Below, in pieces: positions 57,251-58,000 of a stretch of 58,000 nucleotides of DNA; the first letter of the stretch is position 1; every line of letters starts with the position of its first letter. The stretch is from Adiantum capillus-veneris (Eukaryota > Streptophyta > Polypodiopsida > Polypodiales > Pteridaceae): positions 66,486,935 through 66,544,934 of the forward strand of contig CM043950.1 of assembly GCA_014529385.2 (NCBI GenBank), read 5' to 3'. A model generated the notes under the pieces. That model did no database searches, was not told the DNA's origin, and saw nothing but the letters and a program-made list of their open reading frames with translations. The position numbers and the translations under genes were made by a program.

Positions 57251-58000
57251 AATCCCCCCTGGAGTGATGCGGTGAACGAGAGCTGGCACATGAGTAAAGG
57301 GAAGTGCCATGCCCTGAGGACAGGATCAGTCCACAAAGGGGAGTAAGCCCAAAGCTTTGCGGAAAGCTTCAAGCTTCTCACGAGACAATGCCTTTGTGAA
57401 AAGATCTGCAAGGTTGTCCTGTGTTGGCACATAAGCCAAGCTGATCTCTCCTGCTGAGAGCCTCTCCCTGACATAGTGGTAATGCACCTCAATGTGCTTT
57501 GTGCGAGCATGAAAAACTGGGTTCCTCGCAACTGCCAATGCGCTCTGACTGTCAGTGTAGATAGTGTTGGCAGTGTCCTGTCCAACACCCAAGTCAGCCA
57601 TAAGGCGTCTGAGCCATACACACTCAACCGTAGCTGTGAAGACTGCCCTGTACTCAGCCTCACAACTCGAAGTGGCCACAGTAGGTTGCTTCTTGCTCAA
57701 CCATGATATACATGAACTGCCAAGCATGAAACAAAAACCACTTGTGGACACTCGCGTGTCAAAACAACCAGCCCAATCTGAGTCCGAAAAAGCATGTAAG
57801 TCTGGCGGCAATGATCCCCCCTTGGGATAAAACAAGCCAAGATGTAAAGTGCCACTAAGGTAGCGGAAAATCCTCTTGACAGCCTGCCAATGCTTAGACC
57901 CTGGGCTATGCATAAATCTGCTGACCTGCGAGACTGCAAATTGAATATCTGGCCTCGTGTTGCATACATAAATGAGGCAGCCAACAGCATTTTGGTAAAG
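57251..58000 (-). mobile_element. Second copia element, C-terminal pol (runs off window)
   Basis: The minus-strand frame 57913-57326 encodes the RT end and RNase H: DSDWAGC, CISWLSKKQPTVATSSCEAEYRA, TDSQSALAVARNP, HYHYVRERLSAGEISLAYVP and DNLADLFTKALS. It is intact to the stop at 57326, with an upstream frame visible to 57990. It closely matches 53750-54331 of the first element. It keeps a typical copia C-terminus and could belong to a less damaged copy, but most of it lies beyond the window. Confidence 0.92.

Overview
The window looks like a piece of a large, repeat-packed plant nuclear genome. The evidence is Ty1/copia and Ty3/gypsy-like elements with plant-type features, an L1-type LINE whose upstream ORF resembles DUF4283, a MULE-like SWIM transposase, short GT-AG introns, and very long (GA)n, (CA)n and poly-C/G tracts. 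Several transposase families here resemble, from memory, families best known from invertebrate animals and seed-free plants. I lean towards a fern, lycophyte or bryophyte rather than a flowering plant; that is inference. I see no convincing intact host gene, tRNA or rRNA.

Layout. 59-15517 and 29517-35550 are two direct copies of a ~6 kb composite: a dead MULE on the minus strand followed by a broken DDE transposase-like gene on the plus strand. In copy 1 the MULE core (1741-2718) is inverted, and a ~9 kb terminal-inverted-repeat element (A, 3146-12180) is inserted; copy 2 preserves the empty site. A second copy of the 9 kb element (B, 15572-25118) abuts the right side of copy 1. A diverged fragment of a third (C, 25119-26100) follows. 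26100-29500 holds hairpins, a possible Rep-like remnant and a foldback repeat. 36140-38600 is a decayed LINE. 38650-44150 is a degenerate ~1.8-1.9 kb repeat array rich in TATC motifs. 45706-49750 has unrecognised coding remnants. 50085-54604 is a copia element with LTRs, target-site duplication and a deleted RT. 55985-57023 is a gypsy-like gag/protease remnant cut by a second, minus-strand copia that runs off the window.

The main discovery candidate is the 9 kb element. A and B share ends starting CATTAGGAAG and four genes in fixed order: a large DDE-like transposase (+), a histone H3-fold protein with a long charged tail (+), and two unrecognised intron-bearing genes (-). The H3 domain keeps hallmark blocks of histone H3 (ALREI-KYQKSTE, ALQ-AAE, HAKRVT) and is CENH3-like in several respects, including a loop 1 one residue longer than canonical H3. 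The third, much more diverged copy (C) keeps the same transposase-then-histone order, so the association is old. I know of no described DNA transposon that carries its own H3/CENH3-like histone. All copies here are inactivated by stops, frameshifts or lost splice sites, but A/B differences in the histone domain fall largely at third codon positions, suggesting past selection on the protein.
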